DNA of 64,000 nucleotides from Toxonevra muliebris (GCA_963691655.1 OY829329.1:11794708-11858707); one strand, 5' to 3'; positions 49,630 through 61,599 are shown, counted from the stretch's first letter. Made by a program: numbers and translations. Notes: generated from the sequence alone by a model not told the origin.

Positions 49630-50080
49630 TTCTGGTTTTGGCAGATGAAGGCGACAGCAAGTGAAAAGAAAGAGAGATAAAGGAGAGGGCAGGAAAGGGT
49701 AGACAGAAAAGGCAAATGAAGAAGAAAATAGGTGAACGGGCCAGAAGGAGGAAGGCTAGGGTAAGAACCAGAAACCCAAAAAACGGTCTTGGGAAAGCGG
49801 TCAAAAGAAAAAAAGCATAAAAAGGGGCCAAAAGGCAACAGGAACTAAGAAATAAAAGTACGTACTGGAAGTAAAGAAAACCTGATTTAGGTCCAGGATT
49901 TCGGAGAAGAAGTAGACAGGAGAAGGAAAATACATGTGAAAAGAAAAGAAGATGAAGCAGGAGGCAGATAAATGAGAAGGCAAGTGAAAGATCCGTGAAA
50001 GAGGTAAGGTCGAAGTAAAAACCAGTAGAAGAACCCAAAAAATGTTCTCGACAAAAGCGCATAATTATATTCAAATTTTT
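49630..50080. repeat. Purine-rich ~255 bp direct duplication
   Basis: AGAACCAGAAACCCAAAAAA followed by CGGTCTTGGGAAAGCG (about 49766) is matched by AAAACCAGTAGAAGAACCC and ATGTTCTCGACAAAAGCG (about 50018). Flanking AAAAGAAAGAGAGAT and AAAAGAAAAGAAGATG blocks keep the same order. The minus strand is open for 160 codons (Leu/Phe/Ser-rich), an effect of purine bias. Confidence 0.55.
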
Positions 50081-50799
50081 GAGGTTTGCCTACCTACTAG
50101 CGGATCTTAGAGGGGGATTTTGGGGAAAACTCCAGACCCCTTCCACCCCTCCTTTAACACCTCAAACATTCTGATCGTTGTTCATGAAAAAAAAACGATA
50201 CTAAAACCCCTCCTTAGGAAATGTCAGGATCCCTTAAGGATTACTTATAAAATAATTACTTATTACTTATAAAAATGTTTGAGCTACAAAATAACTCCAT
50301 TGAATACATCCTGAGAGTGCCTATGTTTTTGAGCAATAAACTTAGTATCATTAGTGGATCGCTGGAAAGAGAAAGCAGAGATTTTAGGTCTTATAGTTCA
50401 AGAGAAAGCTACAGTCATAACTTCGGGCACATTTATCGGTAAAGAGAGCGAGGTTTCTATGGCCATCCCTCTGTCTCCTTTGAATTCTACCTATCTGCCT
50501 TTGCTATATACCCATTAAGGACGAGCGGGAACTAAAGTAGATAAATCAAGGACCTGGCTCAGAAACAACTCAGCGACAAGGTCTCATATAGCACCGCTAG
50601 ACATTATCGGGTTAAATCGATTCAGCTAGAGTTTTATGGTAACAGAATGCAGTGATGTGCTCTCTTCAATTTCGGTATTCGATGAGAGCCATGCCCAGAA
50701 AGAAGGCAGTATCCATTGGATATATATATAAAGTGCAATTGGTGTAAATTCATTCTGCCGTTATGAGCTAAAAACTATAGCCATGATTTTTTTTTAGGG
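50081..50799. other. Gene-free spacer with CTAGCGGATC motif
   Basis: CTACTAGCGGATCTTAG at about 50091 and TTAGTGGATCGC at about 50353 resemble the recurrent end motif. No gene recognised. Confidence 0.5.
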
Positions 50800-51520
50800 G
50801 GGAGGGGAGAAGGAAAGGGAAAGGAAGCGAAGGGAAAAGAAAGGAAAAGGAAAAGGAAAAGGAAAAGGAAAAGGAAAAGGAAAAGGAAAAGGAAAAGGAA
50901 AAGGAAAAGGAAAAGGAAAAGGAAAAGGAAAAGGAAAAGGAAAAGGAAAAGGAAAAGGAAAAGGAAAAGGAAAAGGAAAAGGAAAAGGAAAAGGAAAAGG
51001 AAAAGGAAAAGGAAAAGGAAAAGGAAAAGGAAAAGGAAAAGGAAAAGGAAAAGGAAAAGGAAAAGGAAAAGGAAAAGGAAAAGGAAAAGGAAAAGGAAAA
51101 GGAAAAGGAAAAGGAAAAGGAAAAGGAAAAGGAAAAGGAAAAGGAAAAGGAAAAGGAAAATTAAAAGGAAAAGAAAGTGAAAAGGAAGGAAAGTGAAAAG
51201 GAGGGAGAGGGAAAAGGAGAAAAACAAAACAAACAAAGAAAAGAAAGAAGGGAAAAGGAAGGAAATGAAAAGGAAGAAAAAAAAATAAAGAAGGAAAGGG
51301 GAGAGGGTGGAAGGGGAGAGGGTGGAAGGGGAGAGGGGGAAAAAAGAAGAAAGAAAAGGGAAAAGTGGAGAGGGGGAAAGAAGAAGAAAGAAAAGGGAAA
51401 AGGGAGAAAAGAGAGAAAAGGGAGAAAAGAGGGAAAAGGGAGAACGAAAGGAAGGAAAATGAGAAGAAAGGAACAAATTGGAAGGAAAGGGGGAAAGGGG
51501 GCGAAGAAGGAATTACCCAA
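50800..51520 (+). repeat. Polypurine tract with long GGAAAA hexanucleotide array
   Basis: 50841-51160 is an uninterrupted GGAAAA array of about 53 units. It is flanked by less regular GGAAAGG, GGGAGAGGGTGGAA and GAAGAAAG units to about 51520. On the minus strand this yields Phe-Pro, Phe-Leu and similar strings of up to 244 codons, which are artefacts. Confidence 0.97.
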
Positions 51521-53427
51521 AAATACAAATAGATACTTTATTTTTTATCAAAAAACCAATAATTAGTATCGAAAATTAGAAAAAAGTTTCCACATTTCTG
51601 AGGGTTAGAACCCCAAAATTCGATAAGGTCGTGAGCATTCGCGTAATTAAAATAACTAAGCAGTATCGAGTGGGCTAGACAAAACATATTGGACATTAGT
51701 CATTGATAACTCCGTCAGCAAGTCATATTGGGGGGTTTGTCGTTTTTTTTTTTCAATAGAGTAAAAATCACCGAAATTTTAGTAATACCGAAAATATTAA
51801 AAAGCAAACTTGCACCTTGAATTTCGAACGAACTTGAATCTAAATTTTATTCGAGAATCCTTAAATCACAATAATTTTGGTATTTTTGAAGAGAATTTCA
51901 AAACGATTACTATCCAATTAAAACTGGAAAACTCAAAAGACCTTCTAGGTCACTTTTTAATGCCCGTACGCCTTTGAGTTCAATATCACCGACTGCATAC
52001 CTAATAAAAATTAATAAACAATGATTAGCTAATAATAATCTCAAGTTTTTCAAATTAAGAGTCTCTTGTGCTTCGAATTGCCTTTGCTGGCATATTTCTT
52101 TCAATTTATAATTATATTTTTCAACCTACTGTTAGCTGCACTTTGTTTTTACCTACTCTCTCATATTACGACTAAGAAAATTAACTAACATAAATTGTCA
52201 ACAGACAATTTGTTTCCCGCTGCGGTAAATCACTGCACAATCACACAAAATCATACAATAAGTATCTAACCAATTTACCACTTCTATTGCAAAGCTATGA
52301 GTACACTTGAGTGTCTCTTGAAGTATGTACATACATACATATATGAAATTATATTTTGACGCCTACTGTATTGACAAGATGCTGATGGCGGAGACAACAA
52401 CGACAGCAGCGACAACGACTACTTATGATTTCGAATATGACGACAAATTTGCGCCTGTAATATTAGATTTGCTTCCTTCTACTTGGCAGCAGTCAACTAC
52501 ATGCATAAAGTTGACTGTTGTTGATTTGAGCAATTTGGCTCAGGGGCAAATTTTAGCCCACCATCAACAAATCCTAACTATTCGTATTATATACTTACAA
52601 CAACAACAACAAAAAAACAGCTAGCAATAAAAAAAAAAACATATAAATAATAAATAAAAAATCAATGCTTATTTCAAATTCAATAACTATATTAACGATT
52701 TCTTTGTTTTTTGTTGTGTTTTAAAATATGCATACAGCCACGCCTATTTTTTTTTATGTGATATTAAAGCATAAGCATTGAAGCGAATTTTTTCATCATA
52801 TAGGATTTTTTTTATTTTTTTTTTTTTAATATTTTTTTTTTTTAGCTTTTTCTAGTTACAGCGTAATTAATTTGTTTTGAAAATAAAAAGAGCTCAACAC
52901 ATTGAAATTTAAATAAAATTGTAAAAATTAATGAATGCAGGCGTCTGGCGTTAATAAAAATATGTATGTAACTTCATAAAAAAAAAAACTGAAACTTGAT
53001 ATTGCACATAATTTTTTGCTGCTGCTGTTAACACTGGAAAAATTCCAAAATTAACATCGAATGTTACCAAATCGCTTTGAGTTTTAACGCCTATAAATTC
53101 ATTTATTTTTATTACCTATAGTTTTTTTTTTACATACAAATATATGTACATATCTATTTGAAATTTGTATTAAATTTATTATTATTATTAATTTTTTTCA
53201 AGCGTGGGATCGCAGCTAAACGCCGCCATTAAAACAAATTTTTATGCGTTTTTGCGTTTTTTTTTTTTTTGTTGTATATTTGGCGCTCGCTCGCGCACGC
53301 TTCATTTGCATAAATTTTTAGTTTAGTTTAGTTGTTAGGTTTTTTAGTTTGAATTACAGTATGCAACAAGATTTTAAACACTTATATAAAACAAATATTT
53401 CCATTAGATGATGGATTCACTAGAACC
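51521..53427. other. Gene-free spacer
   Basis: A+T-rich. A plus-strand frame at 52325-52624 holds a Thr/Ala-rich stretch followed by YDFEYDDKFAPVILDLLPS, with ordinary composition but no recognised family and no clear splice sites. T tracts lie near 52800-52845 and 53257-53270. Confidence 0.45.
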
Positions 53428-55287
53428 AGTGGCGGATTTTAAAAGATGACTAGAACTGACAGAAAATTGGACAGAAATTTAGGCGGGAATTTCGACCAAA
53501 CTTCAAACTAAAAATCAAACATTTTTTTCAGATCAAAGTTCAATCCAAGAAGAGAACCAAATTCAAATCAAAAATCTAAATCAAAATTAAGCCAAATTCA
53601 GACCAAATCCTTCAGCAAAAAAAAAAAGCTATATTCAGCCCTCGGATCGAACCAAAATTTCAATAAAAATCAAACTGAGGCCAAATTTCGACCAAAATGC
53701 AGACTTATAGTTAGACAAAATTTTAAAAGATAACTGGAACAAAACTGAAAACTCAATTCAAACGAAAATCAGACTGAAATTTAGGCGGAAATTTCGACAA
53801 AACTTCAAACTAAAATTCAAACATTTTTTTCAGATCAAAGTTCAATCCAAGAAAAGGACCAATTTCAGATCAGAAATCTAGACCAAATTCAGACCAAAAC
53901 CTTGATTAAAAAAAAACAATATTCAGACCATGAATTAGACCAAAATTTCAACAAAAATCAATCAAACTGAAGCCAAATTCTGACTAAAACTTAGACTTAT
54001 AGTTAAGCAAAACTTTAGGCCAAATACCAAATGAAAGCAAACCAAAATTCAGACCAAAAACTAATGGAAATATCTGATAAATATTCACACCAAATAAATT
54101 TTAACTCAAAACCAGACCAAAAGTAGTCAAAACTTTTGACCAAAATCAGACAACGAAATAAAACGAAAACTGGGTCGAAATTCCAGCCGAATTCAGACTA
54201 AAATTTAAAACAAACTTCACACCCGTTTCGGACCGGTCAAAATCAAGTTAGTTCAGATTAAAATTTCGACCACAACTCAAACTCAAAGTGTTAGATTGAA
54301 ACTGAGACTAAAAGGACTCCAAGTATACATTTAACACTTTCGGTGCCATGGTGACATCGGTGTCACACGATTAGTTTCTGCAAATTTTTAAAAACTATCC
54401 GATCAATTTTTAAAAATTTAGAAGTTTTTGAAAGAAAATTGATGGTTCTTTAATTTCAATTAAAAAAATTTGAAAATATTTTTTGATAATGGTACTGTAG
54501 CGGATCAAATTGAAAGAATTGGGCTTATTTTTTTTTTTTGAAATACAAGTTTTGCTGTTTTGGGTCACCGGTGACCCTAAAATCTTCAAAGTAAAATTTT
54601 TAGGACTTTTTTTTACAAAGAAATAGTGATCTAGGAATGCGAATCCTAACTCGGTTTTGCACTATCGGTTTTAGTTTCTCTACAGTAAAAAAGGGTTAAG
54701 TGAAAAATTAATATTAAGTTACTATGTCTATCTTAAAAAAATATTTTAAAAAAATGTACGGGAAAAGTTCGTCGAAAATTCCTATTGGGAATCACTGGAT
54801 CACCGGTGACCCATGAAAGTTCAACCCTTTATAGGCACAAAATGTCTGTGTGGTTCAAAATTTGTAACAAGATATGAAGGTTTTTCTGGTTTTCCGCTAT
54901 ATATTTTGGTTTTTCTACAGTACCGAAAGAGTTAAAGGAAACCAAAATTTAGACCAGCAATCAGATCTAACGCTAAGTAAACGCTGATCTGAGCAAAATT
55001 TGGACCACAATTTAGACTAAGAGTTACACCAAAACTGAGACTAGACGGATCTGAAATACAGACCAAAAGCAAATCAAAATTTTATTCCAAATACGAATTA
55101 AAACCCAACCAAATCCAGACCTAAAATCAATACAAAATTTGGACATATTGTACAATCAAACCAGAATTCAGATATAAATCGGAAAAGTTAAAATTCGGTG
55201 CAAAATTCAACTCAAAAACCAGACCATTATCAAGCTTTCCAAAAGTAAGGCATATAAAGGCACTCCTCTCCCCTGGACCCGCCACTG
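53428..55287 (+). repeat. Minisatellite array G, core CAGACCAAAATT, with inverted ends
   Basis: Variants of AATTCAGACCAAAA recur throughout with 12-15 bp spacing. A higher-order repeat of 302 bp is visible on the left: the GATCAAAGTTCAATCCAAGA block at 53531 returns at 53833, and TTAGGCGG(G/A)AATTTCGAC returns at a similar offset. The left limit is CAGTGGCGGATTTTAAAAG and the right limit, in reverse, is CAGTGGCGGGTCCAGGGGAG, so the array may be the inside of a terminal-inverted-repeat element. It is interrupted by the element at 54335-54931. Confidence 0.85.
54335..54931. mobile_element. TTAA-flanked element with three tandem palindromes
   Basis: TTAA at 54331-54334 and 54932-54935 flank CACTTTCGGT and, in reverse, CTCTTTCGGT. 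The element splits minisatellite array G, which supports real insertion. Inside, GGTGACATCGGTGTCAC (54350), GGGTCACCGGTGACCC (54562-54577) and GGATCACCGGTGACCC (54797-54812) are spaced about 212 and 235 bp apart. CTACAGTAAAAAAGGGTTAA (about 54680) and CTACAGTACCGAAAGAGTTAA (about 54915) are also about 235 bp apart. The element therefore looks like two to three tandem copies of one unit. No transposase is encoded. Confidence 0.7.
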
Positions 55288-57099
55288 ACCGCAACTATTA
55301 GGTTAGATAAGCACCAGAACTGAGTTTCTTACATTTGATTCTTATTTTGAATTGCATTAAATATTTAATTTGATTCAATGTAAACTCACATTTTATTGCA
55401 TTAAATTTAATGCAAATTCAAAACGGATTACACTACTGCAAAAAATTTATTAAACTGCTTAGTTTTTCTGACAGTGAAAGGAAGGACAGACCAAGTTTTT
55501 TGAGTGTTTTTCCACTTGCTTGTGTTTGAGATTTCTAGGCCCCTATCTCGTCCCTCCTCTCTGTGTAGGATATTTCAGGCCTAGAACAACATAGGCCTGA
55601 AAATTTTTTAAGTTATGGAGGATCCACTAACAAAGAAGAATATTCTCATCGAATTTTTGACACTTATCCTGAATCTAGTCACAGAATTATCAGAACTTTG
55701 AGATAGTATTACATAAAAATGTAAAAATACTAGATAATTTTCGAGAATTTTTATCGATCTTTCGAGCAAGTTTCATATTAAATTTCAATCATTCTATACC
55801 AAATTCGAAATCAGCGTCCAAAAGTTTTATGGGGTCTGAAAAACGCTAACCTGCGTTATTTTTTCAACAGCAAAATCGAAATAGATGAAATTGAAACACA
55901 ATGTATTGTTCCAGGACTGAAGGTATAACTGAATGCTATTTGCCTAAAGCGGATCCAAGAGGTGAGGGAAAATAAAGATTGGTGATTTCCAAGTTTTAAA
56001 AAAATATCTACTAAAAATATACAAAAAAAATGTTTTAAAACACAAAAAGAAGTCTTCAAAAATAATTATGTTGTTCAGTGTTACATTTTTCTCTAAGTGT
56101 ATGTTTGTATTTATGTTGCGTGAGCGATTTGCATATGAAATCAATTGTAACATTTTAATATTTATGAGATGCTTGTATAATAAGTATAATATATAGTATG
56201 TGGTGTATCTTTTTTGTTGCCTGGTGGCTGTCATAGAACAACGAGCGTCATTTACTATTTCGAGAAGAAGAAGAAGAGAGTTTGTTTGGTATATCTCATT
56301 TCTATAACGTCAGATTTTTTATCTATTTTTGGTAAAGTTGTTAGATGCTACTGCTGTGTGATAATTTGTTAACTTTATTGAGATTCTTTTTTCTTCATTT
56401 TTTTCTCTTTTTTTTGTTAATGAATTGCCAATAATAAAAAAAGTAGTTAATTTTGAGATAATATAAGATTTATGTATGTATTATTTATTTGATTTTTTTT
56501 TTTTTTGATTTATATTAGGCAAGCTTTCTTTATTACTTGGTTGACAACAACAGGAAGTTAGTTTTAGGCAATTAAATTAAATACTGAATAGAAGGATTGA
56601 TTTTTGTAGTATTGACAGTATTTACGATATGGATATAAGAAAGATTTAATGTATTTTTTCATATTCTTTTTTACGTTATTTATTTGCTGATTTATTAGCA
56701 GAGCTCTGACATTGAAAGGAAGTAGCTGAACATTAACTATATGTCGTATTAACTATTATTTGTATGTGCTTTGTTTGGCTTCGAAAAAAAAAATCACATA
56801 AAATTCTTGACATTTTTCTTGACTTAATTCTGCTGACCTTTTCACATATCAATGTATAACAATGAAAAAGAGAAAGGTTTCACTAAGCTACACTATCGTT
56901 AACCCCTAACCTTCATGTTCCCATCTTTTGTTCTTTAAAATCACACAGACAATGAAAGAATAAAATGTGATTTTTGATCATTTATCGCCGCTGGAATGTT
57001 TTTTCCCTCAAACATTTTGGAACACTGAATTCATTCCCAAAAATTTTCTATTACGTTTGATATTCAAGAAATATGGGTGAAAAAAAAGAATTTCGCCAT
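55288..57099. other. Gene-free spacer between opposed arrays
   Basis: A+T-rich. GGATCCACTAAC at about 55620 and AAGCGGATCCAAG at about 55948 resemble the recurrent end motif. Frames on the minus strand near 55856-56234 are not recognised. Confidence 0.5.
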
Positions 57100-58702
57100 T
57101 GGTTTCGGTTTAGTTTTTAATATATTTTAAAAGGTAATCATAAAACTTGGTTTTGGTTTTGTTTTCGGTTGGTTTTTTCTCTGATTTTTGGGTTGAGTTT
57201 TGTACTGAATTTTGGTCTGCTTTCTGGTCCAGGTTTATGTTTAATTATTGAACTGAGTTTTGCGGTAATTTTTGGTCTAAATTTTGACTTGAATTTTCTC
57301 TAAATTTTATTCTCAAATTTGATCTGATTTGTGGTCTAAAATTTGACCTAAATTTGGTATAAATTTTGGTCTAAACTTGGGCTGAATTTACTCTAAATTT
57401 TATCTGATTTCTGGTCTAATTTTGGCCTGAAATTGGTATAAATTTTGACCAGAATTAGATCTGGATTTTTAACAGAATTTAGACTAGATTTGGTTTGCTT
57501 TTATACGGTTTGATTTGTGGTATGAATTTTGGTCTAAATTTTTGTTTGAACTTTTGTTTGATCTGAATTTCGGTTTGAGTTTTGGTCTAATTTTTGATCT
57601 GGGATTTGAGTTTAGGTCTTAACTTGGGTTTAATTTTTGGTCTGAGTTCTGCTGAAATTTGGTTTGATATCTCATTCGAATTAGGACTTGAGTTTGGTCT
57701 AAATTATGGTCTGAGTTTTATTCCAATTTTTGATTTAAATTTTGGTTTGGATATTTTACGAATATTGATTTGAATTTTGGCCCGAGTTTTGGTCTAAATT
57801 TTTGATGTTTGTTTTTGGTCTGCTTTTTGGTCAAAACATAGACCTGAATTAGGTTTAAGTTTATTCAGAAATTTATTCTTGATTTTTCTATGAGCTTGGG
57901 ACTGAATTATGGTCTAAACTTTCTCTGAATTTTTGTCTAATTTTAGATCTGAATTGTAGACTGTTTGAACTGAATTTTTGTTAAATTTGTGGTCTGCATT
58001 CCCGTCTGGATTTTAACTTGAGTTTGATCTAAATTTCGGTCTAAATTTTGGTCTGAACTTTGGTCCGATTTCTGGTTTAAATTTTGGGCCGGATTTTTTT
58101 CAAAGTTTGATTTGAATTTTGCCCTGATTTTTGCTCTGAATTGCAGTTTGATTTTTGGTCGAATTTTTTTTTTCTTGATTTAGACCTGAATTAGGTATGA
58201 GTTTATTCATAAATTTGTTCTTGATTTTGCCGTGAACTTGGGACTGAATTTTGATCTAAAATTCATCTAAATTTTGGTCCAATTTCAGATCTGAATTGTA
58301 GACTGCAGTTTGGACTGAGTTTTAGTCCGAATTTTGATCCGAACTTTTGATTGGTTTTTGCTCCGAATTTTTCTGATTTTTTACTTAAGTGTGGTCTAAG
58401 TTCTGCTCTAAATTTGGTCTAATTTACGGTCTAAATTTTTTTTGAGTTTGGGTTTAGTTTTGATCTAAAGTTTGGATTTATTTAAAGTCTGCGTGTGTTC
58501 TTAATTCTGATCCGAATTTCGATCCAAATTTGATCTGAGTTTTGGTCTAATTTTTGACCCAATTTTTGTTCTGATTTTGGTCTGGATTTTAGTCTTACTA
58601 TTGATCTGATTTTTGTGTACTTTATAATCGGGTTTGTGATTTATTCTCTAGTTTTGGTCTAGTGAGCTAATAACCTTCCACCAAATCCTTAATCCGCCAC
58701 TG
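57100..58702 (-). repeat. Minisatellite array H, core AATTTTGGTCTG (reverse orientation)
   Basis: Variants of GAATTTTGGTCTGAATTTT, the complement of array G's core, recur densely. A higher-order repeat of about 342 bp is marked by GACCTGAATTAGGT at 57841 and 58183, followed in both by GAGTTTATTCA and GGGACTGAAT. The right limit, in reverse, is CCAGTGGCGGATTAAGG, like the ends of array G. No matching left limit was found. Confidence 0.85.
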
Positions 58703-61476
58703 GTTGCAAGTTACTGAGACTCATGCAATGAATTCAGTCCAAAATCCACCAAGGCCCATTCTTTATATTTTCACGGACATAACGATTTGTTTATATTATT
58801 AACGCATTGCTGTTGTTTGGGTGTGATACTAAAGTGTCGTATTTAAAATTTAATTGATTGCAAAAGATTACGATTAACTGCAACCAACAACAAACACACC
58901 CACAACTCTAATCGATTAAATAGTAAATTTGCGGATTAGAAAAATCAAACCTACGCTTGATAACTCCTTAATCTGAAAAACTAATTGTAATGCTACCCCC
59001 ACAGTGATGGAGCAGCGTGGCGCGTAAAGCCAAGCAAAGTAAGAGAGAAGAAGAGAAAGAGAGTGAGGAAAAAAATTAATAAATAAATAAATACTAAACT
59101 AAGTCCTGCGTTCTTCAAGGCAAACATTTTTCAATTCGCAAACGCAATGAGCAGCGAAAAAAATGGCAAAAAGAACAAGGTGCAAATACCAACCAATAGC
59201 AAAATGAATGCTCCTAAGTTTGATCATTGTCAGCTGACTTGACTCTATACAGTAGAGTAGAGTCTGTAATTGGTTACTCTGCTTGTTGTTTTGTTGTCGC
59301 CAATATGAATTAGCAAGAATCGATCTGGTTTTTCAAAGCGTATCGTTCCAAACTAAAAAAGCCAAAAGCGAAAATCCAAAAAAAAAAAAAAAAACACACA
59401 GGCAAGAGTCAAGCAAATGCGTCTCTGCGTCCGTTCGTCAATTCAAAATGTCAACTACACATGTGGGTGCTGCTGCTGTTGTTCTCGCTTATTTTTTGCA
59501 GCTACCATAATAATTTATCAATTTCAATTTAAAATTCAAGTTTCTTTTATTCGCCTTTTTTGCTTTAATTTAATGTTTTATTTTTTTTTTTACTATTATT
59601 ATTTTTTCTGCTTGACTTCTCGATTCTAATCAATTTTACTTAAGAGTTTTTTTTTTTTTGTATTTTTTTTTCGTGTATTCAAAGCGTGTGCGCGCTCGTA
59701 AATGCAAAATGTGACGCTGCAAAAATTTTTTTTTTTACATATATAGGTATAGACTTACAGATGAATGGATAGCTGGACGGACGGTCATACCGAGTGACGA
59801 ACGTATGAACGCGCTGCACACAAATGTGCGCAATAAATTTAAATTTTAGCGCCTGCTTGGTTGCCTTGCTTGTTAGCCTCGCGCGGCGTTCCCTCTCTCG
59901 CTTGGCGCTCTATGTGCTCTGTTTGCCCTAACTGTTTGAATGCATGTATGCATGCATGCTTGCTAGCTCGCTTGCCTTTTGAACTGTCAATTTGACAGTT
60001 GAGCTTAGCTGAGTTGAATGTAATTAGTGAACAGAGCATGAGTTTGTCAATTTATTTGAAGATAATAGAAATGTATTATGTACATTGCTTTATAGTATTT
60101 TATCAAGGAAAACAGGAAATTCTTTTATTTTATAGCAGCGGTGGCGGCTAAAGCTGCGCAAAAGTAAGAAATATCAAATTTCACTATTAATTCACTATTA
60201 TATTAGGAAAGGCAGCAGAAAAATTAAAACTTACTTTAAGTAGACTTGTTTGTATTGATTTATAATACGCTTATAAAATAAGCAAACAACAGGGGACTGA
60301 AATCATGGTCGAAATAAGAACTGAACCCATAACAGTTTCAAACCCGTCTCATTTTAAAAAGATAAATCAAGATTGGGTTTCTGTGAGCGTACTGTGACCC
60401 TCAGCTGGAATAAAATGAAAAGTCCGAAATTCAAATTCATTTTGAAAACTCTCCCAAATAGATACTGGTAAAAAAAATTGCCTAAAATAACTCAAAATAA
60501 ATGCGCTGAAAAACCCAAAGCTTGTAGCGACGCAGAAGAAAAAGAAACTGCCATTCTACCTAGAATCTAGTACACACTTTATTGGAAAAGTAGGTGGTAC
60601 CTATATTATCATCTGAAAGCCTAGAGAACTCGCTGTACTACGAAAGAGATTGAGATGTCTTATAGACAGTCGATGCCTAGAACATTATCTTAGAGGTTGA
60701 ACACTACGAGAGAGATAAAGACGGTTTACAAAAGTACAGAAGCAGCTCGAAACTGCTCTTGTGCACAATGCATGGGAAAGTAGAAGAAGAAGAAAACTAA
60801 AACTATATTCGGAAAACAAGTGAGAATTTTGAACTGCAGATTATAGCTTAGAAAGCTTGCCATGCGACGAGAGAAATGAAACAAGTAGACAATCTATTTT
60901 TGTTGTAAAAATAGCTTGAAAATATGAGATATCGAATAAAGTAATGCTGTTCTCAGACTATCTGAGGACTTTACAACACTTTGGTCTATTCTGTCTGACT
61001 TCTTTACTTTTTTAGTTCCATGATCTGAAAACAGAAAAAAGCACTCACAGCTTCTCATCTTACTCGAGGAAATGTCAATGTTTGTAGTATAATTTTAACA
61101 AAAAAGACATCACACAAGTCTATCTTAACCCTAACCTGCCCACTGAAATATTATCATATAGTTGTCAGGTATTCTGTAGAGTGGTAGAGTGATAGTAGTT
61201 CACTGTAGGGCTGCGAGATCCGTTGTTAGTCCAAAAACGATTCGTCTGCCATCACTAGCGGACCTAGGAGGAGTTTCGATTAGAAAATCTCTTCCTTATC
61301 GGAAATCTCACACATTTTAACCTTTGGTCATGAATCAAAAAAAAAACAAAAAAAAAAAAAAATAAAAAATTGAGGGAGAGAAAAAATTAAAACTCTATCT
61401 TAACCTCCCTCCTTCCCCCTCCCCCCTTTAGGAATTATCTGAATTCACTGATGTCTGCCACCATCTTCTTGCTTAA
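58703..61476. other. Region with a G+C-richer patch and exon-like signals
   Basis: 58990-60010 is richer in G+C than its surroundings. Around 58981-59046 a CTAAT branch-like site, CTACCCCCACAG acceptor-like site and AAAGTAAGAG donor-like site would delimit a 34-base exon (59005-59038). Two short frames start in good fly contexts near 59148 (MSSEKNGKKNK) and 59448 (MSTTHVGAAAVV). None is recognised. 60010-61240 is unassigned, and CACTAGCGGACC lies at about 61252. Confidence 0.35.
59982..60000. promoter_or_regulatory. 19 bp palindrome AACTGTCAATTTGACAGTT
   Basis: A perfect inverted repeat of 9 bp arms around one base, containing TGACAG and its complement. TGACAG is the known core for MEIS/Homothorax-type homeodomain proteins. 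It lies at the right edge of the G+C-richer patch. Regulatory function is inference from the motif alone. Confidence 0.3.
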
Positions 61477-61599
61477 CCCATTAGTGGCCAGCGTAAGTAT
61501 ATGATACCGCGACCTCACCCAAAATTTTTTTGCCGAACAATTTTTCCAGACACCAAAGGCAAGTGTATAAAATTTAACAACTCTACCTCTTCTAATGGG
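61477..61599. mobile_element. Very short TTAA-flanked element
   Basis: TTAA (61473-61476) then CCCATTAG, and CTAATGGG then TTAA (61600-61603). Only 8 bases of inverted end are shared and the length is 123 bp, so chance is a real alternative. Confidence 0.35.

Noticed and set aside
49592..50074. 160-codon hydrophobic minus-strand frame
   Set aside because: The plus strand is purine-biased with a direct duplication; no recognisable family or start context.
50775..51528. Frames of 233 and 244 codons encoding Phe-Pro and Phe-Leu strings
   Set aside because: Direct translation of the GGAAAA array and polypurine flanks; no non-repetitive coding part.
52325..52624. 99-codon frame with Thr-rich and acidic segments as a gene
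   Set aside because: No recognised family or clear splice signals; the end is a CAA triplet run giving poly-Gln. Kept only as a note in the spacer entry.
56899..56920. TTAACCCCTAAC as another TTAA element end (similarly 33224-33237 and 61124-61140)
   Set aside because: No matching inverted partner next to a second TTAA was found within a plausible distance.
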